A DNA stretch of 64,000 nucleotides from Candidatus Rokuibacteriota bacterium (GTDB lineage Bacteria > Methylomirabilota > Methylomirabilia > Rokubacteriales > CSP1-6). Within the stretch, counting starts at the first letter, position 1, and every line of letters begins with the position of its first letter. A program made the position numbers and the translations under genes. The stretch covers positions 74,565 to 138,564 of the forward strand of contig QHTE01000047.1 of the NCBI GenBank assembly GCA_003220685.1. Reading direction: 5' to 3'. Positions 55,360-64,000 of this stretch are shown here, one piece after another. A model generated the notes under the pieces. That model saw nothing but the letters and a program-made list of their open reading frames with translations. It did not search any database and was not told the DNA's origin.

Positions 55360-56099
55360 CGACGTCATCCTCGAGACCGAGGGCCTCACCAAGGAGTTCC
55401 ACGGGTTCGTCGCGGTCAAGGACGTGGCGCTGCGGGTGCGCCGCGGGACGATCCACGCGCTCATCGGGCCCAACGGCGCTGGGAAGACGACTTGCTTCAA
55501 TCTGTTGACCCACTTCCTGACCCCGACGCGCGGGCGCATTCGCTTCAACGGCCGCGAGATCACCGGCTCCCGACCCGCGGACATCGCGCGCCTGGGGCTC
55601 GTGCGCTCGTTCCAGATCTCGGCGGTGTTCCTGCACCTGTCGGTCCTGGAAAACGTGCGGGTCGCGCTGCAGCGCAAGCGCGGCGGCTCCTTCGACTTCT
55701 GGCGGTCCGAGCGCGTGCTCGACTCTCTCAACGGCCGCGCGCTCGAGCTGATCGACGCCGTCGGCCTCGCGCCGTTCGCGCGCACGCTCGCGGTGGAGCT
55801 GCCCTACGGCCGCAAGCGCGCGCTCGAGATCGCCACGACCCTCGCCCTCGACCCGGAGATGATGCTGCTCGACGAGCCCACCGCCGGCATGGCGCACGAG
55901 GACGTGGAGCGCATCTCGGCGCTGATCAAGCGCGTCGCGGTGAACCGCACGGTGCTGATGGTCGAGCACAACCTCAGCGTGGTCGAGAACCTCTCGGACA
56001 CGATCACCGTGCTGGCGCGCGGGGAGGTGCTCGCGGAGGGCGACTACCGGACCGTCGCGCGGAGCCCCGAGGTGATCCAGGCCTACATGGGTTCGGGCC

Positions 56100-56107
<8 letters not shown>
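55352..56107 (+). CDS. livG: LIV-type ABC transporter ATPase (LivG family)
   Basis: 251 aa. Walker A GPNGAGKTT, Q loop RSFQISAVF, signature region LPYGRKRALEIATTL, Walker B MLLDEPTAGMAHED and switch His in LMVEHNL. It overlaps both neighbours by eight bases. In this third set the ATPases come first and the permeases last, unlike the other two sets. Confidence 0.92.
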
Positions 56108-56804
<697 letters not shown>

Positions 56805-56843
56805 TCCCCGCTGACCCACGTCGATCGCAAAGGAGCGGAGAGC

Positions 56844-58055
56844 ATGACCATCGCACGCATCGTGGCGCTTCTGGCCGTCCTCAGCCTGGGCGCGAGCCCG
56901 GCGCTCGCTCAGATCTCCGACGGCGTCGTCAAGATCGGGGTGCTCAACGACCAGTCGAGCCTCTACGCCGACCTGGCCGGCCAGGGCTCGGTGGTCGCAG
57001 CCCGCATGGCCGTCGAGGACTTCGGCGCGGCCGCGAAAGGGCTCAAGGTCGAGGTCGTCTTCGCCGACCATCAGAACAAGGCCGACGTCGGCTCGCAGAT
57101 CGCGCGCCAGTGGTACGACGCCGAGAAGGTCGACATGATCATGGACGTGCCCAACTCGGGCGTCGCGCTGGCCATCAATCAGATCACGCGCGACAAGGGC
57201 AAGGCCTTCATCGTCTCCTCGGCCGCGACGTCCGACCTCACCGGCAAGGCATGCTCGCCCCACACCATCCACTGGACGTACGACACCTGGGCGCTCGCCA
57301 ACGGCACCGGCACGGCGGTCGTGAAGACCGGCGGCGACACGTGGTTCTTCATCACCGCCGACTACGCCTTCGGCCACGCGCTCGAGCGCGACGTCGAGGC
57401 GGTCGTGTTGAAGAACGGCGGCAAGGTGCTGGGCAAGGTGCGCCACCCGCTCAACACGCAAGACTTCTCGTCCTTCCTGCTGCAGGCGCAGGCCTCGAAG
57501 GCAAAGGTCATCGGTCTGGCCAATGCCGGCGGCGACACGACGAACGCCATCAAGCAGGGCGCCGAGTTCGGCATCGTGAAGGGCGGCCAGAGCTTCGCCG
57601 GCCTGCTCGTCTTTCTCACCGACGTCCACGCGCTCGGCCTCGAGAAGGCCCAGGGACTGACCTTCACCGAGACCTTCTACTGGGACATGAACGACAAGAC
57701 GCGCGCGTTCGCCAAGCGCTTCGCCGAGCGCAATCGGCAGATCCACCCCACGATGATCCACGCCGGCGTCTACGCGGGGACCTTGCACTACCTGAAGGCG
57801 GTCGAGGCGCTGAAGAGCGACGACGGCGCCAAGGTCATCGCCAAGATGAAGGAGATGCCCACCGACGATCCGCTCTTCGGCAAGGGGACGATTCGCGCCG
57901 ACGGCCGCAAGATCCACCCCGCGTACCTCGTCGAGGTCAAGAAGCCTTCGGAGTCGAAGTACCCGTGGGACTACTACAAGATCCGCGCGACGATTCCCGC
58001 GGAGCAGGCGTTCCGCCCCCTCGATCAGGGTGGATGCGAGCTCGTGAAGAAGTAG
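56844..58055 (+). CDS. LIV-type ABC transporter substrate-binding protein
   Basis: 403 aa with a strong AAAGGAG site and a Sec signal peptide (IARIVALLAVLSLGASPALAQ). Peripla_BP_6: VVKIGVLNDQSSLYADLAGQG, VDMIMDVPNSGVALAINQI and WFFITADYAFGHALERDV. The set of aromatic/short-acid-like binding proteins often begins this way, but ligand cannot be inferred. A long inverted repeat separates it from livH, as in the second LIV set. Confidence 0.94.
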   Translation: MTIARIVALLAVLSLGASPALAQISDGVVKIGVLNDQSSLYADLAGQGSVVAARMAVEDFGAAAKGLKVEVVFADHQNKADVGSQIARQWYDAEKVDMIMDVPNSGVALAINQITRDKGKAFIVSSAATSDLTGKACSPHTIHWTYDTWALANGTGTAVVKTGGDTWFFITADYAFGHALERDVEAVVLKNGGKVLGKVRHPLNTQDFSSFLLQAQASKAKVIGLANAGGDTTNAIKQGAEFGIVKGGQSFAGLLVFLTDVHALGLEKAQGLTFTETFYWDMNDKTRAFAKRFAERNRQIHPTMIHAGVYAGTLHYLKAVEALKSDDGAKVIAKMKEMPTDDPLFGKGTIRADGRKIHPAYLVEVKKPSESKYPWDYYKIRATIPAEQAFRPLDQGGCELVKK

Positions 58056-58067
58056 TCGCGTTGAGCC

Positions 58068-58233
58068 GGGGCCAGAGGCGGGGCGGGGGAGGGCGAGGGG
58101 TGCGGCGACCACGCGGCGCGCGTGCGCATTGCCCGGTGCGGCTGGGCTCCATCCGGGCGCGTCTCGTACGCCGCGCGCTAACAGGGAACGGGTCGGCGCA
58201 CCCCTCGCCCTCCCCCGCCCCGCCTCTGGCCCC
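58068..58233 (+). repeat. 166-nt structured inverted repeat between SBP and livH
   Basis: Arms at 58068-58110 and 58191-58233, 43 bases, are complementary with one mismatch. Inside are ACGCGGCGCGCGTGCGC (58111), GCGGCTGGGCTCCATC (58138-58153) and AGGGAACGGGTC (58183-58194), matching the element at 30.05 kb, although the arm sequences differ. The gap of 286 bases holds no gene. Confidence 0.87.
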
Positions 58234-58250
58234 GAATCCGCTCGGCTCCA

Positions 58251-58284
58251 TCCGCACGCGTCGCGTTCGCCGCCTGCGTGCGGA
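58251..58284 (+). repeat. Second hairpin before livH, partial relative of the preceding element
   Basis: TCCGCACGC (58251-58259) pairs with GCGTGCGGA (58276-58284). The sequence GGCTCCATCCG just before and in the left arm echoes the GGGCTCCATCCGGG block of the large element, so this looks like a partial duplication that kept its own hairpin. Confidence 0.6.
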
Positions 58285-58341
58285 CGGATCGACGCGTCCC
58301 CCGCTGACGTCGACCCCGGCTCTTGTTCACATCGGCGTAGG

Positions 58342-59226
58342 ATGACGATTTTCGGGGTGCCGACGCAGGCGTTGTTCGGGCAGCTGCTGATCGGGCTGAT
58401 CAACGGAGCGTTCTACGCGCTGCTGAGCCTGGGGCTGTCGGTCATCTTCGGGCTGCTCAACATCATCAACTTTACGCACGGCGCGCAGTACATGATGGGC
58501 GCGTTCGCGGCGTACTTCCTCCTGAACTGGGCGGGGCTCGGCTACTGGTGGGCGCTGCTCGTGGCGCCGGTCGCCGTCGCGATCACCGGCATCGCGCTCG
58601 AGCGCACGACGCTCAAGCGCCTCTATCAGCTCGACCACCTCTACGGGCTCTTGCTGACGTTCGGCTTCGCGCTGATCATCCAGGGCCTGTTTCGCCACCA
58701 ATACGGCTCGTCCGGCTTGCCCTACGCGATGCCCGCCGAGCTCGCCGGCGGCCGGAATCTCGGTTTCATGTTCCTGCCCAACTACCGGGCGTGGGTCATC
58801 GTGTTCTCGCTCGCGGTGTGCCTCACGACCTGGTACGTGATCGAGCGCACGCGCCTGGGCTCGTATCTGCGCGCCGCCACCGAGAACCCGTCGCTCGTCC
58901 AGGCGTTCGGGATCAACGTGCCCCGGATGATCACCCTGACCTACGGGTTCGGCGTCGGCCTGGCGGCGCTGGCCGGCGTGCTCGCGGCGCCGATCTACCA
59001 GGTGAATCCGCTCATGGGTGCCGACCTCATCATCGTCGTCTTCGCCGTGGTCGTGATCGGCGGCCTCGGCTCGATCATGGGCTCGATCGTCACCGGCTTC
59101 GGGCTCGGGGTGGTCGAGGGCTTCACGAAGGTCTTCTATCCCGAGGCGTCCAACACGGTGATCTTCGTGATCATGGCGGTCGTGCTGCTGCTGCGGCCCG
59201 CCGGTCTCTTCGGACGCGCCTCGTGA
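58342..59226 (+). CDS. livH: LIV-type ABC transporter permease (LivH family)
   Basis: 294 aa from the ATG at 58342; ribosome site weak (GTAGG). LLIGLINGAFYALLSLGLSVIFGLLNIINFTHGAQYMMG is diagnostic of LivH; ERTRLGSYLRAATENPSLVQAFGINV is the coupling loop and IGGLGSIMGSIVTGFGLGV is near the end. Weak translation start after a hairpin, as in the second LIV set. Confidence 0.93.
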   Translation: MTIFGVPTQALFGQLLIGLINGAFYALLSLGLSVIFGLLNIINFTHGAQYMMGAFAAYFLLNWAGLGYWWALLVAPVAVAITGIALERTTLKRLYQLDHLYGLLLTFGFALIIQGLFRHQYGSSGLPYAMPAELAGGRNLGFMFLPNYRAWVIVFSLAVCLTTWYVIERTRLGSYLRAATENPSLVQAFGINVPRMITLTYGFGVGLAALAGVLAAPIYQVNPLMGADLIIVVFAVVVIGGLGSIMGSIVTGFGLGVVEGFTKVFYPEASNTVIFVIMAVVLLLRPAGLFGRAS

Positions 59227-60200
59227 GCGCGACGACCGACCCCTACGTCGGCGCGACTCTGCCCGCGGTCGCCGGCGTATCGCCGCCGCACGTCGTCGCC
59301 TTCCTGATCATGACGGCGGCGCTCGTGGCGGCGCCGTTCTTCGTCTATCCCGTGTTCCTCATGAAGGCGCTGTGCTTCGCGCTGTTCGCCTGCGCCTTCA
59401 ACCTGCTCATCGGCTACGTCGGGCTCCTCTCCTTCGGCCACGCCGTCTTCCTCGGCTCGGCCGGCTACGGCGCGGCGCACTCCGCGAAGGTGTGGGGGTT
59501 TCCGCCGGAGCTGGCGATCCTCTTCGGGACCGCCGCGGCCACCGTGCTCGGCGTCGTCGTCGGCGCGCTGGCGATCCGCAGCAAGGGCATCTACTTCGCG
59601 AACATCACCCTCGCGTTCGCCCAGATGGTCTACTTCTTCAGCTTGCAGGCCGCCTTCACCGGCGGCGAGGACGGCATCCAGTCGGTGCCGCGCGGCACGC
59701 TCCTGGGCGTCCTGAACCTCAAGGACACGCTGACCCTCTACTTCGTCGTGCTCGCGATCTTCCTGCTCGGATTCCTCCTGATCTTCCGCGCGATCCACTC
59801 GCCGTTCGGCCAGGTCCTGAAGGCCATCCGCGAGAACGAGCCGCGCGCGATCTCGCTCGGCTACCGCGCCGAGCAGTACAAGCTGCTGGCCTTCGTGCTC
59901 TCGGCCACGTTCGCCGGCCTCGCCGGCGCGACGAAGGCGCTGGTCTTCCAGCTCGCGTCGCTCACCGACGTGCACTGGACGATGTCCGGCGAGGTGGTGC
60001 TGATGACCCTGCTCGGCGGCCTCGGCACCGTGTTCGGTCCGGTGGTCGGCGCGTTCATCGTGGTCACGCTCGAGAACTATCTGGCGCAGCTCGGCGCGTG
60101 GGTCACCGTCGTGCAAGGCGTCATCTTCGTCATCTGCGTGCTGACCTTCCGTCGCGGCGTCGTCGGCGAGCTCGGTAACCTCCTGCGAAAATCTCTCTGA
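59223..60200 (+). CDS. livM: LIV-type ABC transporter permease (LivM family)
   Basis: 325 aa, GTGA overlap with liv[59 protein letters not shown] and [19 protein letters not shown] are LivM features. Followed at 17 bases by the BadI-like gene. Confidence 0.93.
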   Translation: MSATTDPYVGATLPAVAGVSPPHVVAFLIMTAALVAAPFFVYPVFLMKALCFALFACAFNLLIGYVGLLSFGHAVFLGSAGYGAAHSAKVWGFPPELAILFGTAAATVLGVVVGALAIRSKGIYFANITLAFAQMVYFFSLQAAFTGGEDGIQSVPRGTLLGVLNLKDTLTLYFVVLAIFLLGFLLIFRAIHSPFGQVLKAIRENEPRAISLGYRAEQYKLLAFVLSATFAGLAGATKALVFQLASLTDVHWTMSGEVVLMTLLGGLGTVFGPVVGAFIVVTLENYLAQLGAWVTVVQGVIFVICVLTFRRGVVGELGNLLRKSL

Positions 60201-60217
60201 GACCGGTCGGAGGCCCC

Positions 60218-61081
60218 ATGGCGTACACGGACATCCTCTACGAGAAGAAGAACGGCGTCGCGTGGATCACGATCAACCGGCCCGAGGTCCGTAACGCGTT
60301 CCGCACGATCACCGTGGCCGAGCTGACCGACGCGTTCGTCGACGCGCGCTGGGACCCGGCGATCGGCGTCGTCGTGCTCACCGGCGCCGGGGACAAGGCC
60401 TTCTGCTCGGGCGGCGATCAGAAAGAGCGCGGGCAGGGCGGCTACGCGCCCGGCGCGGCGAGCCAGCGGCCGATGGATCTCGGAGGTGAGGGGCGATCAG
60501 GCGCCGAAGGCGCCGGAGCTACGAGCCGACCCTTCAATCGGCCGATGGACGTCGAGGCGCTCCACAGCGCGATCCGCCACATTCCCAAGCCGGTCATCGC
60601 GATGGTCAACGGCTTCGCGGTGGGCGGCGGCCACGTGCTGCACGTGCTCTGCGACCTCTCGATCGCCTCCGACAACGCGATCTTCGGCCAGACCGGGCCG
60701 CGCGTGGGCAGCGTGGACGCGGGCCACGGCACGGGCTTCCTGGCGCGAGTCGTCGGCGAGAAGAAGGCGCGGGAGATCTGGTACCTCTGCCGCCAGTACT
60801 CGGCGGCCGACGCGCTCGTGATGGGCCTCGTCAACAAGGTCGTCCCCCTCAAGGACCTGCGCGCCGAGGTCGAGAAGTGGTGCGCGGAGCTGCTCGACAA
60901 GAGCCCGACGGCGCTGGCGCTCGCCAAGCAGTCGTTCAACATCGACTCCGAGCCGCGAGCCGGCGTGGCGCAGTTCGCGCACACCGCGCTCGGTCTCTAC
61001 TACCAGACCGACGAGGCGATGGAAGGCCGCAACGCGTTCGTCGAGAAGCGGCCCGTCGACTTCAAAAAATTCCGCAAATGA
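60218..61081 (+). CDS. BadI/MenB-like crotonase with in-frame insertion
   Basis: 287 aa with CGGAGG upstream. FCSGGDQ (62-68), [32 protein letters not shown] (parts) with Asp167, and [19 protein letters not shown] closely follow BadI (2-ketocyclohexanecarboxyl-CoA hydrolase, ring opening) and MenB (naphthoate synthase). [18 protein letters not shown] and [14 protein letters not shown] favour BadI; no other menaquinone gene is nearby. Residues 84-107 are an extra 24-residue block between two RPMD repeats; removing it restores ordinary family length. Role in ring cleavage of alicyclic acyl-CoA is inferred. Confidence 0.87.
   Translation: MAYTDILYEKKNGVAWITINRPEVRNAFRTITVAELTDAFVDARWDPAIGVVVLTGAGDKAFCSGGDQKERGQGGYAPGAASQRPMDLGGEGRSGAEGAGATSRPFNRPMDVEALHSAIRHIPKPVIAMVNGFAVGGGHVLHVLCDLSIASDNAIFGQTGPRVGSVDAGHGTGFLARVVGEKKAREIWYLCRQYSAADALVMGLVNKVVPLKDLRAEVEKWCAELLDKSPTALALAKQSFNIDSEPRAGVAQFAHTALGLYYQTDEAMEGRNAFVEKRPVDFKKFRK
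60467..60549 (+). mobile_element. Possible small palindromic insertion inside the crotonase gene
   Basis: CGGCCGATGGA occurs at 60467-60477 and 60539-60549, exactly 72 bases apart. The segment between contains GGCGCC-GAA-GGCGCC and roughly inverted ends (TGAGGGGCG and CGACCCTTCA). It keeps the frame, encoding a Gly/Ser/Arg-rich loop. The layout is like a short palindromic element with target duplication; internal tandem duplication is an alternative. Confidence 0.45.
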
Positions 61082-61114
61082 CACGGTCCCCGTAGTGACC
61101 AAAGGGGATGCGGC

Positions 61115-61149
61115 GCCGGCGGGTGTCGGCAGGCGGACACCCGGCCGGC
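61115..61149 (+). terminator. Strong hairpin after the third LIV operon
   Basis: GCCGGC-GGGTGTC (61115-61127) pairs with GACACCC-G-GCCGGC (61136-61149), 13 pairs with one bulged G and an eight-base loop. No T-run follows, so rho-independent termination is uncertain; it could block exonucleases or end transcription with other factors. Confidence 0.45.
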
Positions 61150-61233
61150 GAGCCTCGGCGCGGATTGCCGACGTGTTTTCAATGGACTAGGACGCTCCGG
61201 GCAGCTGGCAGGGGGTTTGCCCCTTCCGGGGGC

Positions 61234-61491
61234 ATGACGTGGCGAGAGATGCACTCCGTCGTGCTGGCTCCCACGGGCCTCGCGCTCGCCGCGGCGCTCG
61301 CGCTGGCCTCGGCGGTCGCGAGCGGTGAAAATTCGCAGCCGTTGCGGCCCGCGGTCCTGATCGGCGACGACCTGCTCCGCATCTTCCAGGACGGCAAGGA
61401 CGCCGCCCAGCAGGTGGACCCGCCCGAGACCACCCTCGGGACCGCGTTCGAGCCTCAGCCGTCACCGCCGTTCCCGTCGGACTACCGATAG
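61234..61491 (+). CDS. Small exported hypothetical protein
   Basis: 85 aa from the ATG at 61234, or 80 aa from 61249. A signal-like helix (VLAPTGLALAAALALASAVASG) is followed by about 50 residues including LRPAVLIGDDLLRIFQDGKDAAQQVDPPE and a proline-rich end. No family recognised. The frame stays open upstream to 61108, where a terminator-like hairpin lies, so the longer version is unlikely. Confidence 0.5.
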   Translation: MTWREMHSVVLAPTGLALAAALALASAVASGENSQPLRPAVLIGDDLLRIFQDGKDAAQQVDPPETTLGTAFEPQPSPPFPSDYR

Positions 61492-61523
61492 CGCCCCGCA
61501 CGATGTAGACTGCCGCCCGGCAC

Positions 61524-62918
61524 ATGGCCGGGTTCCTCTCCCGCTACTTCGGCTTCAGCGCGCGCTCGACCGACCTCGCGACCGAGGTCCGCGCGGGGCT
61601 CACGACGTTCATGGTGATGGCCTACATCATCTTCGTGAATCCGGTCATCCTCGGATTCACCGGCGTGCCGGGACTCGACGGCAAGGGCCTTCCGTTCGCG
61701 CCGACCCTGACCGTCACGTGTCTGGCGGCGGGGCTGCTCTCCATCGCGATGGGCCTGGCCAGCAATTATCCTTTCGCTCTCGCCGCCGGGATGGGCCTCA
61801 ACGCGGTCGTCGCGTTCGACCTGGTCGCCGGCCGCGGCCTCACGTGGCCGCAGGCGATGACCGTCGTGTTCCTCGAAGGCGCGATCATCACGGTGCTCGT
61901 GCTCACGCGCTTCCGCGAGGCCCTGATGGACGCCGTGCCGATCGGGCTCAAGCGCGCGATCAGCGTCGGCATCGGTCTCTTCATCGCGTTCATCGGCTTC
62001 TTCACGTCGGGGCTCGTGATCAAGCCCGCGGCCGGTCCGCTGCCGGTCGGGCTCGGGACGTTCCGGGGCCTGCCGATCACGGTCTTCCTCATCGGGTTCG
62101 TCCTGACCGCGTGGCTCATGGCGCGGCGGACCCGGGGCGCCCTGCTGCTCGGCATTCTCGGGACCACCGTGATCGCCATCGTGCTCAACGAGGTCTTCGC
62201 CGCGGGGCAGGGCTTCACGACGTCGGGCGCGGCGCGCGTCCCGGCGGGCATCGTCCAGGCGCCGGATTTCTCGACCTTCGGCCGGCTCGATTTCGGGCTC
62301 TTCGCGAAGCTCGGCGTCGTGACCGCGCTCCTCGTGATCTTCTCGATCATGCTCAGCGACTTCTTCGACACGATGGGCACGATCATCGGCGTGGGCGGCC
62401 GCGGCGGCTTCCTCGACAGCCGCGGCCAGCTGCCGCGCGCCAACCGGGTGCTGCTGATCGATTCCATCGGCGCCCTCTTCGGCGGCCTCGCGAACAGCAG
62501 CAGCAACACGACCTACATCGAGTCGGCGGCCGGCGTGACCGAGGGGGCCCGGACCGGGCTCGCCTCAGTCGTGACGGGGCTTCTGTTCCTGGGGGCGATG
62601 TTCCTCTCGCCGCTGGCCAGTGTCATTCCGGCTCAGGCGACTGCTCCGGCGCTGATCATCGTCGGCTTCTTCATGATGGCGATCGCGCGAGACATCCCGT
62701 GGGACGACTACGAGGAAGCCATCCCCGCGTTCATGACGATGCTGGTGATGCCGTTCACCTGGTCGATCACCAACGGGATCGGCGCGGGATTCGTCACCTA
62801 CGCCGCGATCAAGCTCCTCCGCGGCCGGGGCGGAGAGCTCCACTGGATGGTGTACGTCGCCTGCGCGGCGTTCGTTGTCTACTTCTGCCTGCCGCTGATC
62901 GAGGGCGCGGTCAAGTAG
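61524..62918 (+). CDS. NCS2 family permease, AzgA-type (guanine/hypoxanthine/adenine)
   Basis: 464 aa, about 13 membrane segments. RYFGFSARSTDLATEVRAGLTTFMVMAYIIFVNPVIL is the AzgA-type start; MGLNAVVAFDLV, SIMLSDFFDTMGTIIGV and SSSNTTYIESAAGVTEGARTGL carry the conserved substrate-site residues. It imports purine bases with protons. TAGACT (61506-61511) precedes the ATG but lacks a good -35. Confidence 0.93.
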   Translation: MAGFLSRYFGFSARSTDLATEVRAGLTTFMVMAYIIFVNPVILGFTGVPGLDGKGLPFAPTLTVTCLAAGLLSIAMGLASNYPFALAAGMGLNAVVAFDLVAGRGLTWPQAMTVVFLEGAIITVLVLTRFREALMDAVPIGLKRAISVGIGLFIAFIGFFTSGLVIKPAAGPLPVGLGTFRGLPITVFLIGFVLTAWLMARRTRGALLLGILGTTVIAIVLNEVFAAGQGFTTSGAARVPAGIVQAPDFSTFGRLDFGLFAKLGVVTALLVIFSIMLSDFFDTMGTIIGVGGRGGFLDSRGQLPRANRVLLIDSIGALFGGLANSSSNTTYIESAAGVTEGARTGLASVVTGLLFLGAMFLSPLASVIPAQATAPALIIVGFFMMAIARDIPWDDYEEAIPAFMTMLVMPFTWSITNGIGAGFVTYAAIKLLRGRGGELHWMVYVACAAFVVYFCLPLIEGAVK

Positions 62919-62989
62919 CTGCTGTTGCGCCGGCGTTCGTTCCCCCAGAGGAGACGCGTCGCGTAAGTCCCCGTTATCCCGGCAATTTC

Positions 62990-63018
62990 TTGACACCGCC
63001 GGCGCGCTTGGCTAGACT
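62990..63018 (+). promoter_or_regulatory. Sigma70-like promoter for the acyl-CoA synthetase gene
   Basis: A perfect TTGACA (62990-62995), 17-base spacer and TAGACT (63013-63018) lie about 55 bases before the downstream start codon. This is the best promoter match in the window. The 155-base gap has no gene. Confidence 0.65.
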
Positions 63019-63073
63019 CGCGCCACCTATCTGCCCTCCCTCGAGGCAGTAACCCAGGCGGGTCGGAGGCGAT

Positions 63074-64000
63074 TTGAAGGCAGTCGCGGACAAGACCAGC
63101 GCGTCGGCGCTCGATGCCGAGCGCGACACGTTCCCGAAGCTCGTTCGGGGCAATGCGCGGAGCCTCGCCGACAAGGTCGCGATCCGCGAGAAGGACCTCG
63201 GGATCTGGCAGTCGTACACGTGGTCGCAGTATTTCGAGCGGGCGCGCCTCATCGCGCTCGGCCTCGCCTCGCTCGGCTTCGCGCGCGGCGATCGGGTCGC
63301 GATCGTCGGCGACAACCGGCCCGAGCTCTACTGGGCGGTGATGGCCGCGCAGGCGCTGGGCGGCGTCCCGGTGCCGATCTATCAGGACTCCATCGAGCGC
63401 GAGATGGAGTACATCGTCGAGCACGCCGAGGCCCGCTTCGCCGTCGTCGAGGATCAGGAGCAGGTTGACAAGCTCCTGGGCGTGCGAACGCGCTCCCGGC
63501 ATCTGCAGCACCTCGTCTACGACGATCCGCGCGGGCTGCGCGGCTACCGCGAGCCCGGGCTCTCGAGCCTGGCCGAGCTCACCGAGCTCGGAACGAAGTT
63601 CGAGGCGAGCCATCCCGCGCACTTCGACGCCGAGCTCGCCCGGGGCGCCGCGGACGACATCGCCATCGTCTGCTACACCTCCGGCACGACCGGCGCGCCC
63701 AAGGGCGCCATGCTGTCTCATCGCAATCTGATCGCGACGGCGCGCAACGCCGCGCGCTTCGAGGGGCTCCGCGAGGACGAAGAGGTTCTCTCGTATCTGC
63801 CGATGGCGTGGGTGGGCGACCACGTCTTCTCCTACGCGCAGGCGATCGTCACGGGGTTCGCCATCAACTGTCCGGAGAGCGCGGCGACGGTCCTCGCCGA
63901 CCTGAGGGAGATCGCGCCGACCTACTTCTTCGGCCCGCCACGCATCTGGGAGAGCATCCTGACCAGCGTCATGCTCCGGGTCGAGGACGCGGCGGCGCCC
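63074..64000 (+). CDS. Long-chain acyl-CoA synthetase-type AMP-forming enzyme, N-terminal part
   Basis: Partial; 309 codons are open to the right edge. The start is a TTG with GGAGG four bases upstream (LKAVADKTSASALDAERDTF). The AMP-binding P-loop YTSGTTGAPKGAMLSHRN is complete, followed by LSYLPMAWVGDHVFSYAQAI and FFGPPRIWE, as in FAA1/FadD15-like long-chain synthetases. It activates fatty acids with ATP and CoA. The C-terminal lid domain is outside the window. Confidence 0.9.
   Translation, partial: MKAVADKTSASALDAERDTFPKLVRGNARSLADKVAIREKDLGIWQSYTWSQYFERARLIALGLASLGFARGDRVAIVGDNRPELYWAVMAAQALGGVPVPIYQDSIEREMEYIVEHAEARFAVVEDQEQVDKLLGVRTRSRHLQHLVYDDPRGLRGYREPGLSSLAELTELGTKFEASHPAHFDAELARGAADDIAIVCYTSGTTGAPKGAMLSHRNLIATARNAARFEGLREDEEVLSYLPMAWVGDHVFSYAQAIVTGFAINCPESAATVLADLREIAPTYFFGPPRIWESILTSVMLRVEDAAAP

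Noticed and set aside
60218..61081. Assignment as naphthoate synthase (MenB)
   Set aside because: MenB-like motifs are present, but local features and the absence of any menaquinone gene favour BadI; left as BadI/MenB-like without a gene symbol.

Overview
The window is GC-rich (roughly 70 percent by eye) bacterial chromosome with almost no non-coding space. It carries three branched-chain-amino-acid-type (LIV/HAAT) ABC transporter sets, five acyl-CoA dehydrogenases, two B12-dependent acyl-CoA mutases, two CaiB-type CoA-transferases, Tat-exported binding proteins and many GTG, TTG and possibly CTG starts. This gene content resembles soil and subsurface lineages such as Candidatus Rokubacteria/Methylomirabilota or a deltaproteobacterium-like heterotroph. 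That placement is inference from gene content; no rRNA, tRNA or phylogenetic marker is present.

Layout. 1-2467 (minus): edge of a metal-binding ABC lipoprotein-like gene, a secreted acetamidase/formamidase, a small membrane protein and a family 2 glycosyltransferase. 2745-3890: an acyl-CoA dehydrogenase. 4015-33516: a nearly uninterrupted plus-strand run, with many ATGA/GTGA/TTGA start-stop overlaps. It begins with a HutC-type GntR regulator and continues through hydantoinase/oxoprolinase A and B, acyl-CoA dehydrogenase, MaoC hydratase, SCP-x-type thiolase, 3-hydroxyacyl-CoA dehydrogenase, a DUF35 protein, a two-subunit acyl-CoA mutase, an alpha/beta hydrolase, an orphan molybdenum hydroxylase large subunit, CaiB, an opine-type dehydrogenase, a V4R protein, a first LIV set with a permease-binding protein fusion ORF, PaaK, a second CaiB, an acyl-CoA dehydrogenase and a second complete LIV set. 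33568-34653: a stand-alone trpD. 34809-45484: a second GntR-led operon with etfBA, two acyl-CoA dehydrogenases, an isobutyryl-CoA-mutase-like pair, a branched-chain aminotransferase, a HIT protein and a NitT/TauT-type ABC transporter. 45878-54321 (minus): two small secreted proteins, a dipeptide-type transporter, two tandem paralogous membrane proteins with a BamE-like tail, and a THI5/SsuA-like binding protein. 54565-61081: a crotonase, the third LIV set and a BadI/MenB-like ring-opening crotonase. 61234-64000: a small secreted protein, an AzgA-type purine permease and the start of an acyl-CoA synthetase.

Read together, this is an uptake-and-CoA-activation region: LIV transporters import amino acids or aromatic and branched carboxylates, PaaK, CaiB and the acyl-CoA synthetase load them on CoA, and dehydrogenases, hydratases, thiolase, mutases and ETF degrade them. 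The second operon fits valine/isobutyrate use: transamination, isobutyryl-CoA to butyryl-CoA mutation, then oxidation to ETF.

The most unusual content is between and inside the genes. Strong hairpins sit at three binding-protein/permease junctions (two are a shared structured element with different but self-complementary arms). In the remaining SBP-livM pair the two genes are joined in one reading frame. A 62-64 bp tandem hairpin repeat family shows compensatory changes between loci. One crotonase carries a 72-bp in-frame insertion bounded by 11-bp direct repeats.
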